From: an uncultured beta proteobacterium
Lineage (GTDB): Bacteria; Pseudomonadota; Gammaproteobacteria; Burkholderiales; Burkholderiaceae_C
NCBI GenBank assembly: GCA_903960915.1
Contig: CAJCCO010000120.1
Span: 62,001 to 126,000 of the forward strand
Direction: 5' to 3'
DNA length: 64,000 nt
Position numbers and translations under genes: made by a program. The first letter of the stretch is position 1. Every line of letters begins with the position of its first letter. Below are positions 63,407 through 64,000 of this stretch, piece by piece. Below the pieces are notes generated by a model, which saw only the letters and a program-made list of their open reading frames with translations, ran no database searches and was not told the DNA's origin.

Positions 63407-63946
63407 ATGAAATCCATTTTCAAACCCGTTTTGGTAGCCGTCTTGTTGGCAGGCGCAGGCTTTGCAGCAGTCACCCAAGTTCAAGCCGCTGGCGAACCCG
63501 GCGGCATGTTCCCCGGCATGCACGGCGGCGCTGGGCACCACATGGGCAGTTCAGATCAAATGAACCCCGCCAAAATGCAAGCCCGGCATAACAAGCACAT
63601 GGCGGCTCTTAAGGCCAAACTCAAACTCAGCGCCACGCAAGAAAGTGCCTGGACCACTTTCACAGCCGCCATGCAGCCGCCCGCCAAAGCGATGGGCCAG
63701 CGCCCAGACATGACCGAGCTGAGCAAACTGCCCACGCCCGAGCGCATTGACAAAATGAAAGCGCTGCACGCCGAGCACATGACGGCCATGAACGCCGAGA
63801 TGAACCAACGCGGTGACGCCGCGAAATCGTTTTACGCCACGCTCAGCGAAGATCAGAAAAAAGTATTTGATGCCGAGGCCATGCCCCGCATGGGCCGGGG
63901 TGGCCGGTCTGGCGGTCACCACGGTGGCATGCCGAAACAACCCTGA
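63407..63946 (+). CDS. Spy/CpxP-like LTXXQ periplasmic protein
   Basis: 179 residues. Signal peptide FKPVLVAVLLAGAGFAAVTQVQA, a Met/His/Gly-rich start (GGMFPGMHGGAGHHMGSSDQM) that may bind metal, then two LTXXQ-like helical units (KLKLSATQESAWTTFTAAM and FYATLSEDQKKVFDAE), and a Gly/His-rich tail RGGRSGGHHGGMPKQP. Likely stress chaperone or metal sensor. Met/His-rich composition fits its position near copA/copZ. Confidence 0.88.
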   Translation: MKSIFKPVLVAVLLAGAGFAAVTQVQAAGEPGGMFPGMHGGAGHHMGSSDQMNPAKMQARHNKHMAALKAKLKLSATQESAWTTFTAAMQPPAKAMGQRPDMTELSKLPTPERIDKMKALHAEHMTAMNAEMNQRGDAAKSFYATLSEDQKKVFDAEAMPRMGRGGRSGGHHGGMPKQP

Positions 63947-64000
63947 GCGGCTTAGCCTGGGCCGGCACTGACAAGGCGAGCTTGATCAGGCCAGCAGAGT

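Overview
The window is bacterial chromosome, most likely a betaproteobacterium of the order Burkholderiales (Comamonadaceae, Rhodoferax/Polaromonas-like). This rests on the GC-rich coding style, a DUF3717-DUF1289 protein, YaeQ, a type 2 ArgC, a topoisomerase III with a C-terminal SWIB domain, recA-recX and sucCD of betaproteobacterial type, and a type IV pilin with a PglL-type ligase. It is an inference from gene content. No rRNA, tRNA or CRISPR array was recognised.

Layout. 1-6777: a tightly overlapping + strand operon around a cyclopropane-fatty-acid-synthase-like lipid methyltransferase (flavin amine oxidase, DUF1365, methyltransferase, chalcone isomerase-like protein, MFS transporter, DUF3833 lipoprotein, SDR, NTF2-like protein). 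6774-14190: housekeeping genes (GST, purB, YaeQ, a TerC-family exporter behind a yybP-ykoY manganese riboswitch, an M48 protease, moaC). 14188-23877: an integrative island in the 3' end of moaC. It has a tyrosine integrase, an archaeo-eukaryotic-type primase, a PriCT/RepA-like helicase, small regulators, an AT-rich Sel1-repeat protein and a GIY-YIG-like protein with seven tandem repeats. There are no virion genes, so it looks like a satellite or self-replicating integrative element. 23886-about 25540: a duplicated moaC 3' end, a decayed second integrase and a RelE/NadS-type toxin-antitoxin pair, i.e. an older element beside the first.

25543-33536 (all - strand): a serine beta-lactamase-like hydrolase, two paralogous membrane proteins translationally coupled to a MinD/FlhG-like ATPase, a PglL/Wzy-type O-ligase, type IV pilin and a GAF-PilB/GspE ATPase. 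33586-39943: a second TerC protein, sucCD, argC, recX-recA (perfect LexA box) and a MarR regulator. 40000-48535: a TctDE-like two-component pair, a SPOR-like protein, birA, a SET-domain methyltransferase divergent from SWIB-topoisomerase III, a DTW-domain tRNA modification enzyme and YchJ.

48630-56546: two DMT permeases, a DUF1275 protein, a DUF5666 lipoprotein followed by a QseBC-like two-component system, a CpdA-like phosphoesterase and slyD. 56570-59360: a second toxin-antitoxin neighbourhood with VapBC, an HTH-HipA (YjjJ-like) kinase with tandem 12-bp repeats at its start, and a deleted, frameshifted scar of a second HipA-like gene. 59388-63946: copper ATPase CopA with a divergent CopZ, a small DUF2892-like protein, rdgC and a Spy/LTXXQ periplasmic protein.

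The strongest leads are the tandem moaC-targeted island with its helically phased TGTCC pairs, the seven-repeat GIY-YIG protein, the SET/SWIB-topoisomerase pair over a potential Z-DNA promoter, and the ParA-like ATPase with two paralogous membrane partners next to the pilin genes.
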